Assembly: GCF_004684905.1 (NCBI RefSeq)
Contig: NZ_SRJC01000001.1
Location: 62,001 to 126,000, forward strand
Length of the DNA stretch: 64,000 bases
From: Halobacillus salinus
GTDB taxonomy: Bacteria > Bacillota > Bacilli > Bacillales > Halobacillaceae
Direction of reading: 5' to 3'
Shown: positions 38,335 through 47,492 of the stretch, piece by piece
Layout of the letters: each line of letters begins with the position of its first letter
How positions within the stretch are numbered: position 1 is the first letter of the stretch
Notes under the pieces: generated by a model
What the model saw: the letters and a program-made list of their open reading frames with translations, nothing else
What the model was told of the DNA's origin: nothing
Database searches by the model: none
Position numbers and translations under genes: made by a program

Positions 38335-38763
38335 CTATTCGTTACTCTCTTTATTTTTGGCTTCTATTATGAACTGTTCTATTTCGTCTATCGTTTGCTC
38401 AAAGTATTTCTTCTTTAGAGAATGCTCCCAAATTCTCAAAACGTGCCAGCCTATAGATTTGTAATAGTCATTCACTTCGGCGTCCCGCTCTTTATTTCTC
38501 TTCAGCTTTTTCACCCAGAAATCACGATTTGTGTTTGGAGTGTTACCGTGCTCTGGGCATCCATGAAAGAAACAGGAGTCGATGAAGATCACGATTTTAT
38601 ACTTTTGTATAGATATGTCTGGTTTACCAAAAAGTTCTTTATTGTTCTTACGAAATCTGTAACCTCTTCTCCAAAGTTCCTTAGATACTCTGTCCTCCAC
38701 TTTTGAACGACTCTTGATGTTTTTCATGTTTCTGCGTCGCTGCTCTTTGGTTAAGTTGTCCAC
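38335..38763 (-). CDS. vsr: Very short patch repair endonuclease Vsr
   Basis: A 142-residue Vsr. It has RRRNMKNIKSRSKVED at the N terminus, GKPDISI with the catalytic Asp near residue 48, and IDSCFFHGCPEH with the metal-binding Cys/His near 62. Vsr nicks T:G mismatches left when 5-methylcytosine deaminates, so it fits a locus with four C5-methyltransferase domains. GTG 38763 lies 7 bases after GGAGGG. It converges on the DUF4420 gene, 9 bases apart. Confidence 0.93.
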   Translation of the reverse strand: MDNLTKEQRRRNMKNIKSRSKVEDRVSKELWRRGYRFRKNNKELFGKPDISIQKYKIVIFIDSCFFHGCPEHGNTPNTNRDFWVKKLKRNKERDAEVNDYYKSIGWHVLRIWEHSLKKKYFEQTIDEIEQFIIEAKNKESNE

Positions 38764-38871
38764 CCATACACCCTCCAGTAAATTACATTACTGTTTATAA
38801 CTTTGCCGATTATTGGGGGACATAAACCAATGGATGATCGCTTGTTTCTTCCCAATCCAGACACGTTATAT

Positions 38872-39543
38872 TCAATACCCCTTGTAAACCTCTCGAACGT
38901 GCCACTCAGTGAACCCAGCATCAGGCAGAAAAAGGTCCAGAGACGGTCTCCGAATATAATCCTGATTGAAGTCCGTCATCAACTCCTTATAAGGCCCCAT
39001 CCTCGAAGCCTTCTCGCTAACCTCAATCATTCGATCAGCCCTGACAGTGAAAATCCCTTTATCAAAAAGCTTATGATGCAGAGAACATAAAGCCAGGCCG
39101 TTTTCTTCTGTGTCTGGACCGTAGGCCTGATGCCACTTTATGTGCGCCGCTTCCACGCCTACTAACGAATCATTGATTTTGGATTTGAACACACACTGCA
39201 CAGCGTTCTTCATAAGCCTCAAGTATTTTTTCCGGAAAGCGAAGTCTCGTTTTCGATATGTTCTAATTCCTACATTCAATCCGACTTTGTCAAGTAATTC
39301 ATTGTGATAGGTCTCTGGAAAATGCTCTTCTAAAAGAGTGCCGGCAATTTCAGAAATTGTCATTGGGTTTTCTTCTAGTATAAAAGAGGCTTCTTCTTTG
39401 AAACCTCCATGAACGTCGCGCTCTCTCAGAGTCTTTGGGCTGAAGTGGTTTTTATGAAACGTAAGTAGTTCGTCTTTATGGATAATGCATTCCTCCGCTA
39501 AATGGGTTACTATACAACGTTCGACACCTCCATCTGTTGTCCT
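38872..39543 (-). pseudogene. Remnant of sulfur-binding-type HNH restriction endonuclease
   Basis: A minus-strand frame open from 39543 to 38872 but with no ATG or convincing start in its first third (first ATG 39363, without a ribosome site). The C-terminal part carries the HNH motif of phosphorothioated-DNA-binding restriction endonucleases (VEAAHIKWHQAYGPD, then LALCSLHHKLFDKG). The GGF and LLEEHFPETY segments of the preceding region also fit. The N-terminal sulfur-binding domain is missing and the first zinc CxxC is lost (VQCVFKSK). I read it as truncated and probably dead; a shortened active HNH protein from ATG 39363 is the alternative. Confidence 0.6.
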
Positions 39544-39820
39544 TCAAATACTGCTAGGCAACACAGCTTGTATGATAAAATGAATGAAAAGTCATATTCC
39601 AAGTAATGGGAGGTCGTTTGATGAAGACACTTTAGACAGTTCCTAGATGGTAAATCTTCCAATGCGAAGGTTCTTTGAAGCAGGGTATCACACTAATGTA
39701 TGGAAAGGGACGTGTAACAAACGTTCAGGCAGATCAATGTCTGCAGTTGATACAACAATTCGAAGGTACAGACAGTGTAGGTAGGGAAGTCGCGTGCTTC
39801 CGCGCACTCATATTGATTTA

Positions 39821-40338
39821 ATGCAGATCTTTGAAGGATATGTGCGTAACTATCGAAAAATCAACCTGTCATCCTCACACAACTGCACAATGTTCACGAA
39901 GCGTGAAATCGATTATTTCGCGAACTTTGGAGAGATGCGGGGTTCAATGCTTATGTAGAAGATGCAAAACCTGAACTTAAAAAAGGACGTTCCAGGCCGA
40001 TGGACCTTTCATGGTGGAAGTATGATGCTAGAATTGATGAGGGGCAATATATAGAATTGGTTCTGCACTTAAAGAGGGGAAATGTCTGGGACAAATATGA
40101 GGAGACGATTGAGAAATTATTCTCCATAACTGAGGTTGTTTATATTCCGCAACATGTAAACGGCATCCAAAATATCGAGGGTGTAGAACGTATTGAGGTA
40201 TTGAATAATCTTGTTCTGGAAAAGAATGAAGGGCAGAAATCAAAAGTGCTGATGATTTATCGTTATGAAGGATCCAGGGGCAGAGCGGGTCATAATGAAA
40301 GTGGTCTGATAGAGTCTCGTGATGCTATATATAAGTAG
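39821..40338 (+). pseudogene. Broken gene of unknown family
   Basis: MQIFEGYVRNYRK runs from ATG 39821 to an A-tract at 39855-39859. The sense then continues in another frame as NQPVILTQLHNVHEA, meets TGA at 39903, and goes on as NRLFRELWRDAGFNAYVED and further, ending at TAA 40338. One frameshift plus one nonsense codon thus separate what was a protein of about 170 residues. ATG 40000 alone would give 112 residues (MDLSWWKYDARIDEGQYIEL onward). No family recognised. The stretch 39544-39820 before it holds only further broken frames. Confidence 0.6.
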
Positions 40339-40383
40339 GATGAGATGGGATAATGGTTTATAGGATTTAAAGAGGAATCGGAA

Positions 40384-40461
40384 ATGGATCACCAATATAT
40401 TGAAGCGGTACTCGAGTTTGTTATACAAAGCAGAAACGATATAACCGTCTCAACTATATAA
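40384..40461 (+). CDS. Possible 25-residue leader frame before mcrB-like gene
   Basis: MDHQYIEAVLEFVIQSRNDI… follows AGAGGAATCGGAA and ends 44 bases before the McrB-like gene. It could be a fragment of a longer lost gene or a leader peptide. No recognised family. Confidence 0.25.
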   Translation: MDHQYIEAVLEFVIQSRNDITVSTI

Positions 40462-40505
40462 AAAAACATTGGTATGATAATTCGTCCCAAAAAGGTGTGA
40501 ATTAG

Positions 40506-42236
40506 ATGGAAGAACAGCATAACGCGGTCAATCAAGAAACATTACGATCAGTCCTTATAAAGATGACAACAGAATATATTGAAGAAAAGCAATCATCATT
40601 TGCTGGCAGTGAGTTTGGCATTTACGTCAGGTCTCAATTCCCGAGCGCGCTAGAATCCCTGGACTTTATTGATGAAAGGTATCAAGTGAAAGGGTCAGTT
40701 GGAAGAGGTGACTGGGCGCAAGTTCCTTGGATCGCAATCCTACATAGTCAAATCACAACGAGCACCCAGAGAGGCTATTATCTCGTTTACGTATTTAGTG
40801 ATGATATGCAACGGGTATATCTTTCTTTCATGCAAGGAGTAGCAGAAACTTCTAAGCAAGAAATGGAAGATCAAAAAGAGGACATACGGGCTACTATTAA
40901 TGAGAGGAAATATAATACTTCTGCGCCTATCCAGAAAAACAACGATCTTGACCTTGGAAACAGTAAAAAGGCAAAAGGTTATAAAAATGCATCAGCCCTT
41001 TACATCCCATACAACAGCAACAACCTCCCAACCGAACAACAGCTCCAACAAGACTTGAAAGCCATGACCGACATCTATGAAACCTACATCCAAAAAGAAA
41101 GCGGTGAAGTTGCAGAAGATAGTAGCGATGGCATCGATGAGATGTCGGAGAAGAAGGTACTTGAACACATTCACTCTTACATCAAAAACAAGGGCTTCTA
41201 TTACGAAGTTGATGACGTGAAGAATGTGTACGTGTCGCTGCGTACGAAGCCGTTTGTGATTCTATCTGGCATATCCGGAACTGGGAAGACGAGGATGGTT
41301 GAGCTTTTTGCGGAGAGTGTGGGGGCAAGTGAGGATAATGGGCAGTACACGCTGATTCCGGTGAGGCCGGATTGGAGTGATGGATCGGATCTTCTTGGCT
41401 ACACAGATATTCAAGGGGTATTTCAGGAAGGGCCAATAACAAAAGCAATTTTAAAGGCGAATGAGAATCCGAATATTCCTTATTTTGTGGTGTTGGATGA
41501 GATGAATTTGGCGCGGGTGGAGTATTACTTCAGCGATTTTCTCAGCGTAATTGAGAGCCGGAAGTGGCAGGGGGATACGATCGAGACTTCACTGTTGTTG
41601 AATGAAGGGGATTATACGTTAACAATTCCTGAAAACCTCTATATAATCGGCACGGTTAATATGGATGAGACAACGCACCCATTTAGTAAGAAGGTTCTGG
41701 ACCGGGCGAATACGATTGAGTTTAATCAGGTGCATTTGAATTGGTTGGATTTCATGGAAGAAGAGGGATTAGCAACAGTGCCGGTGACCTTGTCGAATTC
41801 GAGGATGAGGGCGTCTTACTTGAAGTTGAAGGATGCGTATCCTGCTCATAAAGAGCTGATCAAAGAGGTGACGGCGGAGTTGGTGAAGGTGAACCAGTTG
41901 CTTGAGCCGATTCAGGCACATGTCGGGTATCGTGTGAGAGATGAGATCTGTTTTTATGCGATTTACAGCCGCTTTCTTTTGTCTGTTGATGACGCGCTCG
42001 ACTTCCAGTTTCACCAGAAGATCCTGCCGAGACTCACGGCAAGCCACGGCCAGTCTTTCCAGGTTCTTAAGGATCTGTTTTTTTATTTCACGAATCATGA
42101 CTACGAAGGAGGCTGGACGAAGGAGCAAGCGGAAGGAATAATGGACGGGTCGCGCTTTCCTCGGAGTGCAGAGAAAGTCTATGACATGCTGAAGCAGGGG
42201 GATCGTGATGGGTTTACATCCTTCTGGAGCAGTTAA
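40506..42236 (+). CDS. McrB-like NTPase with MrcB/DUF3578 N-terminal domain
   Basis: A 576-residue motor subunit. The first 120 residues form the MrcB_N/DUF3578 domain (GSVGRGDWAQVPWIAILHS near 63), a module thought to bind modified DNA. A linker follows, then the McrB AAA+ core: Walker A LSGISGTGKTRM near 253, VLDEMNLARVEYYF near 328, and IIGTVNMDETTHPF near 380. The sensor domain differs from that of the McrB-like protein at the left of the window, so the two systems should see different targets. It overlaps the nuclease gene by 29 bases. A composition shift is visible within the gene near 41.1 kb. Confidence 0.9.
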   Translation: MEEQHNAVNQETLRSVLIKMTTEYIEEKQSSFAGSEFGIYVRSQFPSALESLDFIDERYQVKGSVGRGDWAQVPWIAILHSQITTSTQRGYYLVYVFSDDMQRVYLSFMQGVAETSKQEMEDQKEDIRATINERKYNTSAPIQKNNDLDLGNSKKAKGYKNASALYIPYNSNNLPTEQQLQQDLKAMTDIYETYIQKESGEVAEDSSDGIDEMSEKKVLEHIHSYIKNKGFYYEVDDVKNVYVSLRTKPFVILSGISGTGKTRMVELFAESVGASEDNGQYTLIPVRPDWSDGSDLLGYTDIQGVFQEGPITKAILKANENPNIPYFVVLDEMNLARVEYYFSDFLSVIESRKWQGDTIETSLLLNEGDYTLTIPENLYIIGTVNMDETTHPFSKKVLDRANTIEFNQVHLNWLDFMEEEGLATVPVTLSNSRMRASYLKLKDAYPAHKELIKEVTAELVKVNQLLEPIQAHVGYRVRDEICFYAIYSRFLLSVDDALDFQFHQKILPRLTASHGQSFQVLKDLFFYFTNHDYEGGWTKEQAEGIMDGSRFPRSAEKVYDMLKQGDRDGFTSFWSS

Positions 42237-44664
42237 TGAAGAAGTGGAGCTTATCGAGATTGAGACAGCCGAGTGTTCGCTTTATATCAAAGGGAAGCCC
42301 TATCACCATCGTTATGAGAGTTTGAAGCAATACAAAAAGGTGCGGGGTACGGAACAGATGCACTTTTCTTATAATGGGAAGCATATTGAATCGGTTCGTG
42401 TATTCGATGTTCAATCAGAGCAGATGACAGAGGTGGTACAAGTTCCGCCGTTGTTTTTTGAAAATGGAACGTACCAAGTAGTGGTGACGCCGAAGAACGG
42501 GTCTCGGCTTCATTTTTACCATGAGCATCCGTCCTTTCGATATGCTGTCTCTCGTGTGGGCAAGCCTCCCCATGAGCTGTTAATGGGGAACTTAACGTTT
42601 ACGAATGAAGTGGGGTATTCCACTTTTCAAATTGGAAACGACCAAGAGGAAGTTCTGAGCCTCACGATCGAAGTCTTTCCTTCTAAGCTTTCCTATAAAG
42701 AGGACTATAAGCGTTTATTAGAAGAAGTGAACGAAGAGGTCTACAATCTGGCGTATCATTTTGTGAAGAAAACGTATATGGCGGCTTCAACGTCGCTGAC
42801 AGTTGAACCGTCGTGGTCTGAGTTCTACCGACTGCTCTCTGAGTATTATGAGCAGTTTATGCGGGCCATTACTCAGATTGAACGCCAACCGCATCATCAG
42901 ATGCTGAGAGAGCACCGCCTCGTCCGGGGAGATCAGTTGAAGAAGCAGGACGCAAGAGGCAGGAAGTTTCTGCGCAAACGGCCTCACCTATTTGTAGAAA
43001 CAAAGAAGGGGATTGAGGTTCGAGGTACATCGAGGATGCCGATAAAAGGCTTGAATGTGGAAAAGCGACTATCATATGACACATTAGAAAACCGGTTCGT
43101 TAAGTGGATGATGGAACGGATAATTCATAAGATGGAATCGCTGCAAAGCGTTCTACGACGCTCTTATTATGAGGTTCAAAGTTTGACTGAAAAAGACCAG
43201 GAGATAGAACGGATGAAGCGGAATCTGGAAACGAAACTTCAGTCTGCTTTTTGGAGGCCGATCAGCAGACTAGATCGTTCGGTTATGAGTCTTGTGTTGC
43301 AAATGGCACCTGGCTACCGCGAGGCGTATCAGGCGTACTTGACGTTGTCCAGAGGTTTGGTTCTTCAGGGACAGCTATCGAGGATGTCCGTCAAAGATGT
43401 CGCGACGTTGTATGAATACTGGACCTTTCTGAAACTCGGGCAGATCCTGGCAACGAAGTACCCGATGGTAAGTCAGGATGTGATCAAAGTGAATCGTCAG
43501 GGGCTGTTTGTTACATTGGATCAGTCCGCAACGGCGAAGCGTGTATTCCGTCATCCCGAGACGCAGGAGAAGATTACACTCTTTTTCCAAAAGCATTCAG
43601 GGAATGTGCCAACTGTGAAGCAGAAGCCGGATTCGATGTTGAGTATCGAGAAGGCTGGAAAAGAGAGGACCTATGAATACGTGTTCGACGCGAAATATCG
43701 GGTTGATTTTGCAGTGGAAGGTGGGTATTACAACCGCACTTACAAGAGTCCAGGCCCGCTCGAGGAAGATATCAACACGATGCACCGTTATCGAGATGCC
43801 CTAGTCGAGGGGAGGAATGCAACGTACGAACGATACGCGTTCGGGGCGTATGTGTTATTCCCTTGGGGAGAAGAGCACGCGTATGAGCGGCATCAGTTCT
43901 ACCAAAGCATCCGCCAGGTGAACATTGGCGGCTTCCCTTTTTTACCCAACTCGACGTCTCTTGTGGAGCGGTTCTTAGATCGGCTGATCGAACGCTCACC
44001 GGAACAACTGCAGGCAGAGGGAATTCTGCCCAAAGGCACATTGGAGGAATGGGAATCAACGTTTGTTGAAAAAGTGCTCATCCTGAACGTGTCAACGGAA
44101 GACGAATTACGGAACGTGCTGAGGCAAGGATTCGTGCCTTTCCCTCCAGATCAGGTTACGAAAAGCTGGAACGAAGCAGCCTATGTCGCGTTGTACCACC
44201 CAAAGCAAGAATTCGGAGAAAAGGGCGGTATCCACCGCTATGCGCGGATTGAGCGTGTATCGTCTGAAAGTTCCGAGGTGAAACTTTATGTGGACGCGTG
44301 GAAGATGACGGACCACTTGATTCAACCTGTAGGATATGGAATTGGGTTTTCCGCTATGACCACGCTTGACCTTCTGAGAGAAGCTGAAGAACTTCCTCAG
44401 TTGTTTATGAAATCTAGTGTGGAGCAGCAGATGTGGAAATTGCTTCGTAGGTTTTCCAAGAACATTGAGATATCGCTGGATCAGCGAGATGTGGGTCTTG
44501 CGTCGGGGGTAACTTCGATGCGATCTGACGATGGGAGATTGATGTTTGAGTTAAAGGGGAATAACGTTGTGATTGTGGCTGGTGAAGATAATGTTGTGCT
44601 AGAGCGAGAGGAATTTGCGAAGCGGCCGAATGTGATGTTTGGTCGGTTGATGGAGTTGCTTTAG
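42208..44664 (+). CDS. McrC-like DUF2357 nuclease
   Basis: An 818-residue DUF2357 protein, the nuclease partner of the preceding McrB-like NTPase. It has a long N-terminal beta-rich region and a helical middle (residues 170-370). The PD-(D/E)XK core lies near 485-520, where EYVFDAKYRVDFA supplies the D-x-K pair. The C-terminal 250 residues include a beta-rich tail. It starts at ATG 42208 inside the McrB-like gene, a few bases after CAGGGGGATC; GTG 42205 is the alternative. It is much longer than classical McrC, as usual for DUF2357 members. Confidence 0.87.
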   Translation: MGLHPSGAVNEEVELIEIETAECSLYIKGKPYHHRYESLKQYKKVRGTEQMHFSYNGKHIESVRVFDVQSEQMTEVVQVPPLFFENGTYQVVVTPKNGSRLHFYHEHPSFRYAVSRVGKPPHELLMGNLTFTNEVGYSTFQIGNDQEEVLSLTIEVFPSKLSYKEDYKRLLEEVNEEVYNLAYHFVKKTYMAASTSLTVEPSWSEFYRLLSEYYEQFMRAITQIERQPHHQMLREHRLVRGDQLKKQDARGRKFLRKRPHLFVETKKGIEVRGTSRMPIKGLNVEKRLSYDTLENRFVKWMMERIIHKMESLQSVLRRSYYEVQSLTEKDQEIERMKRNLETKLQSAFWRPISRLDRSVMSLVLQMAPGYREAYQAYLTLSRGLVLQGQLSRMSVKDVATLYEYWTFLKLGQILATKYPMVSQDVIKVNRQGLFVTLDQSATAKRVFRHPETQEKITLFFQKHSGNVPTVKQKPDSMLSIEKAGKERTYEYVFDAKYRVDFAVEGGYYNRTYKSPGPLEEDINTMHRYRDALVEGRNATYERYAFGAYVLFPWGEEHAYERHQFYQSIRQVNIGGFPFLPNSTSLVERFLDRLIERSPEQLQAEGILPKGTLEEWESTFVEKVLILNVSTEDELRNVLRQGFVPFPPDQVTKSWNEAAYVALYHPKQEFGEKGGIHRYARIERVSSESSEVKLYVDAWKMTDHLIQPVGYGIGFSAMTTLDLLREAEELPQLFMKSSVEQQMWKLLRRFSKNIEISLDQRDVGLASGVTSMRSDDGRLMFELKGNNVVIVAGEDNVVLEREEFAKRPNVMFGRLMELL

Positions 44665-44840
44665 GTTTCAAAGACGGGATCCAGACTGTGAATCTATCTG
44701 TCGGTTATCAGATGGAGCATACGGAAGATGAGTGTCTGGATGTGGATGCTTGTTATGAAACAGTGAGCGTGTTGGCGGAGGTATCAATCGTTCATTTACT
44801 AGGACATTTCATTCACTGTTATTGATTTATCAACGATATA

Positions 44841-44882
44841 AAAAGCGCTCTGTGGTTGATAAAGCCATGAGCGCTTTTTTTA
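44841..44882 (+). terminator. Rho-independent terminator closing the second McrBC unit
   Basis: AAAGCGCTC pairs with GAGCGCTTT, followed by a T-run. It marks the right edge of the dense defence block; bases 44665-44840 hold no gene I can support. Confidence 0.8.
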
Positions 44883-44983
44883 TAGGGTTGCACCAAGCCA
44901 TAAAGCATTTTTTACAAAAAAAGGTATTATCCTGAAACTATTCTCTCCTTTGCAACGTAAATTAGTAGAAGGGGGGACTCATC

Positions 44984-45433
44984 GTGTATTTTCCATCAAA
45001 AAAAGATATCTGGCAGTTCCTAATAATCTGGGGAATAATCCTCTCCATAATACTGATATACATCTTCGGTTCAGAACCCGTCGGATGGCAACTCGTAACC
45101 TACAAGAGCGTATTAGGTTATGTCATGAGCGGTCTGATAATCGGGCTCTTGATGTGGTTATGGTTCAGTACAGGGTATAAGGTCCATGATGGAAGGATCA
45201 CGGTAAGGTTCGGTCCTTTCACTAGCAGAGTCGATATTGACGGGATAACTCGGATCGATAAGGGTAGAAGTCCGGTGATGGCACCTGCTCTCTCGATGAA
45301 CCGCTTGGAAATCCTTCATAGCACCGGCAAGGTCATCAACATTTCACCGGAAAACGAGAAGGAATTCATCCGTCTATTAGTCACGGAGAATCCTGATATC
45401 GTAGTGGATGCTTCAAATTCAGAAAGGGGATAG
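44984..45433 (+). CDS. PH-domain-like membrane protein
   Basis: A 149-residue protein with two N-terminal membrane helices (about residues 9-29 and 45-64) and a cytoplasmic beta-rich domain (VHDGRITVRFGPFTSRVDI onward) of the bacterial PH type seen in small Bacillaceae membrane proteins. GTG 44984 follows AGAAGGGGGGAC. Function unknown. It ends 2 bases before the next small membrane gene. Confidence 0.65.
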   Translation: MYFPSKKDIWQFLIIWGIILSIILIYIFGSEPVGWQLVTYKSVLGYVMSGLIIGLLMWLWFSTGYKVHDGRITVRFGPFTSRVDIDGITRIDKGRSPVMAPALSMNRLEILHSTGKVINISPENEKEFIRLLVTENPDIVVDASNSERG

Positions 45434-45435
45434 GA

Positions 45436-45642
45436 ATGTTTACTAAACGAAAAACCACAACAGGGAAATGGCTCGCTTTTATAGGGTTATGGCTGTTCGC
45501 TTTCGGATTCGCCTTCAGTGATAGCATCGGACTCGAAGACACGCCGGACGTGTTAGAGGCTGCCTCTATTCCCTTGATTGCTGTAGGAGTCGTGATGATG
45601 CTCGCATCGAACTTCTTCAATAGAAAACGATTGGATCATTGA
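45436..45642 (+). CDS. Small membrane protein
   Basis: A 68-residue protein with two hydrophobic helices (about residues 13-28 and 44-60), a basic start (MFTKRKTTTGK) and a basic end (NRKRLDH). It begins 2 bases after the PH-like gene, behind GAAAGGGGA, so it is part of that operon. No family recognised. Confidence 0.6.
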   Translation: MFTKRKTTTGKWLAFIGLWLFAFGFAFSDSIGLEDTPDVLEAASIPLIAVGVVMMLASNFFNRKRLDH

Positions 45643-45656
45643 AAGGGGCATTCCAT

Positions 45657-45800
45657 ATGAGTGAAGAGAAGAAAAAGCACTTATTATGCAGGATAGGGCT
45701 CCATAAATTCAAGCAGATCGGCTGGGAGGATCAGTCTCCAGCAGCCATCTTTAAATGTGATCGATGTGGGAAGGAAAGAAGGGCAATAAAGGCGATGTGA
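45657..45800 (+). CDS. Small zinc-ribbon-like protein (DUF1660-like)
   Basis: A 47-residue protein with LLCRIGLHKFKQIGW near residue 10 and CDRCGKERRA near 34. The C-x-(8)-H... then CxxC layout resembles the phage-type DUF1660 family, which ends in a KCxRCG motif. ATG 45657 follows GAAAGGGG. It may be co-transcribed with its neighbours. Confidence 0.55.
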   Translation: MSEEKKKHLLCRIGLHKFKQIGWEDQSPAAIFKCDRCGKERRAIKAM

Positions 45801-45827
45801 CGAGCTTTTGAAGAAAGGGGTGGGAAC

Positions 45828-46355
45828 GTGAAAGCATTATTGGTCATCGATGTTCAGAACGGCTTGGTAGATCAAGGGGATTTCCGTGAAGAGATTTCTT
45901 TGATGGATAAGATGATTACCGATTTCAACCAAGATGGGAGTCCGGTCCTTTTCATGAAGCATTCCGATGAAGACGAGGATAGTCCGCTCCTCAAAGGCTC
46001 AGATGGGACTCGGTTGCATCCTTCCATCGAAGGTTACGCGGATCTAGTGATCGAGAAACAGACTCCGAGTTCCTTTTTCAACACGGATCTATCAGAGGAG
46101 CTGGAGCGTAGGGGAGTCGATCACTTGTTCATCACGGGGTTCAATACGGAGTTCTGCTGTATGTTCACGGCGATTGCTGCCTACGATCGTGGCTATGAAG
46201 TGACGTTCGTCGAGGATGCGACGGCGACCGTGAATTCCGGGGATACATATGAAATGGCTGGCCTTGATATAAAGGATTTCGTCGGTACGGTACTCAGCTG
46301 GTCGGATGTGATCGAGGTTGTAAAGTATGAAGAGTATGTAGAGAAATATACATAA
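45828..46355 (+). CDS. Isochorismatase-family cysteine hydrolase
   Basis: A 175-residue alpha/beta hydrolase of the isochorismatase-like family. The catalytic Asp lies in LLVIDVQNGLVD near residue 7, Lys in EKQTPSSFFNTDL near 75, and the nucleophile Cys in FITGFNTEFCCMFTA near 110. Family members hydrolyse amides such as nicotinamide or ureidoacrylate; the substrate here cannot be read. GTG 45828 follows GAAAGGGGTGGG. Confidence 0.85.
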   Translation: MKALLVIDVQNGLVDQGDFREEISLMDKMITDFNQDGSPVLFMKHSDEDEDSPLLKGSDGTRLHPSIEGYADLVIEKQTPSSFFNTDLSEELERRGVDHLFITGFNTEFCCMFTAIAAYDRGYEVTFVEDATATVNSGDTYEMAGLDIKDFVGTVLSWSDVIEVVKYEEYVEKYT

Positions 46356-46368
46356 GGTCAATGAAATA

Positions 46369-46396
46369 GTGTGCCAAAGTCTCGACTTTGGCACAC
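46369..46396. terminator. Hairpin between convergent genes
   Basis: GTGTGCCAAAG pairs perfectly with CTTTGGCACAC around a 6-base loop, between the hydrolase (+) and amidase (-) genes. There is no long T-run on either side. Confidence 0.55.
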
Positions 46397-46434
46397 TTGC
46401 ACATTCAAGCCCACAACCAATTTAGTACGGCCAG

Positions 46435-47211
46435 TTACTTCAGCTTGTCGTACAGTCGGATAAGAGCTTCGGCGAATTCTTTTCTGGTCAGGCTGTTGTC
46501 AGGAAGGTACCTTCCATCCGGGTACCCTTTCAAGAGGCCGAGGTCCTTGGCTCTCTTGACCGCGTCGGCATAGTAGGCGTCCGGGGAGACGTCACGGAAT
46601 CCGGTTTCGTTTCTGTTGTCGGATGCTGCTACGTAAGGGACATTGAAGTATTCGCAGATCCCTTTGGCGTGTTCGACGGCGACTTCGCGTTGGAATTTCT
46701 CATCGATCATCAGCAATGCTTCGGTCTTGTTGTCCATATAGCCGTTCTCTGTCAGGATGGCAGGCATCGTCGTTTCCCGCAATACATAGAAGTTCGCTTC
46801 TTTGATCCCACGCCAGTTCTGCTTTGTCCCTTGTCTCAAGTATTTTCCGACGGCGGTTGCGAGTTTCCCTGCTGCTTTGTTCAGAGTTCCTGGGTAGACG
46901 TAGACTTCGATTCCGCTCGGGTTGCTTCCGGAGAACGAGCCGTCCAAGGCATTGTAATGGATAGCGACGTAGATGTCGGCCTTCCGCGCATTGGCGAGGT
47001 CCACTCTTTTCTTCAACGAGATATCCTCATCCGTCGGTGCGACCAGCAACGTATCGAATCCGCTTCTCTCGAGCTCCTGTTTCAGAAAGCGTACGACGGC
47101 CCGGTTGAACTCGTTCTCTCTGATCGATCTGCCAATCTCGGGGATATTAGGCGTACGGTTACCAGACGTGTTCAGACCATGACCATCATCTAAAGCAATC
47201 AATTTCGGCAT
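46435..47211 (-). CDS. N-acetylmuramoyl-L-alanine amidase with single SLH domain
   Basis: A 258-residue Amidase_3 enzyme that cleaves the MurNAc-L-Ala bond of peptidoglycan. Zinc and catalytic residues are visible: DDGHG near residue 9, ENEFNR near 32, AIHYNA near 83, and LTENGYM near 150. The C-terminal 55 residues are one SLH repeat (AKDLGLLKGYPDGRYLPDNS), a cell-wall anchor. It has no signal peptide (MPKLIALDDGHG), as in the mother-cell lytic amidase CwlC of B. subtilis, so release by sporulating cell lysis is plausible. Confidence 0.88.
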   Translation of the reverse strand: MPKLIALDDGHGLNTSGNRTPNIPEIGRSIRENEFNRAVVRFLKQELERSGFDTLLVAPTDEDISLKKRVDLANARKADIYVAIHYNALDGSFSGSNPSGIEVYVYPGTLNKAAGKLATAVGKYLRQGTKQNWRGIKEANFYVLRETTMPAILTENGYMDNKTEALLMIDEKFQREVAVEHAKGICEYFNVPYVAASDNRNETGFRDVSPDAYYADAVKRAKDLGLLKGYPDGRYLPDNSLTRKEFAEALIRLYDKLK

Positions 47212-47492
47212 AGTGATTTCCTTTCCTTTTTTTATAATTCAGCCCTTTCAAGGAGAGGTATAGCTTGTATACCTTGAAGTCAGAATGTTTGAATTAGAAA
47301 GGACTTGCTATTAGTAGATGTGACCAATCTATTGAATGCCTGTGTGCGTGACTCATTTGAAGTAGCTTTATCTGACTTTTCATGCACCTGTATGCTACAT
47401 TCGAACAAAGCGGACCCTGCCCATACGTGCACGAAAAGTCGGGGACACTACTTCCAAGCTTGCTATTCTATAGACATAGGGAGGTCATCACA

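Noticed and set aside
44665-44830. Open frame FKDGIQTVNLSVGYQ… after the second McrC-like gene
   Set aside because: About 50 codons without start codon or ribosome site and no known family; it may be debris.
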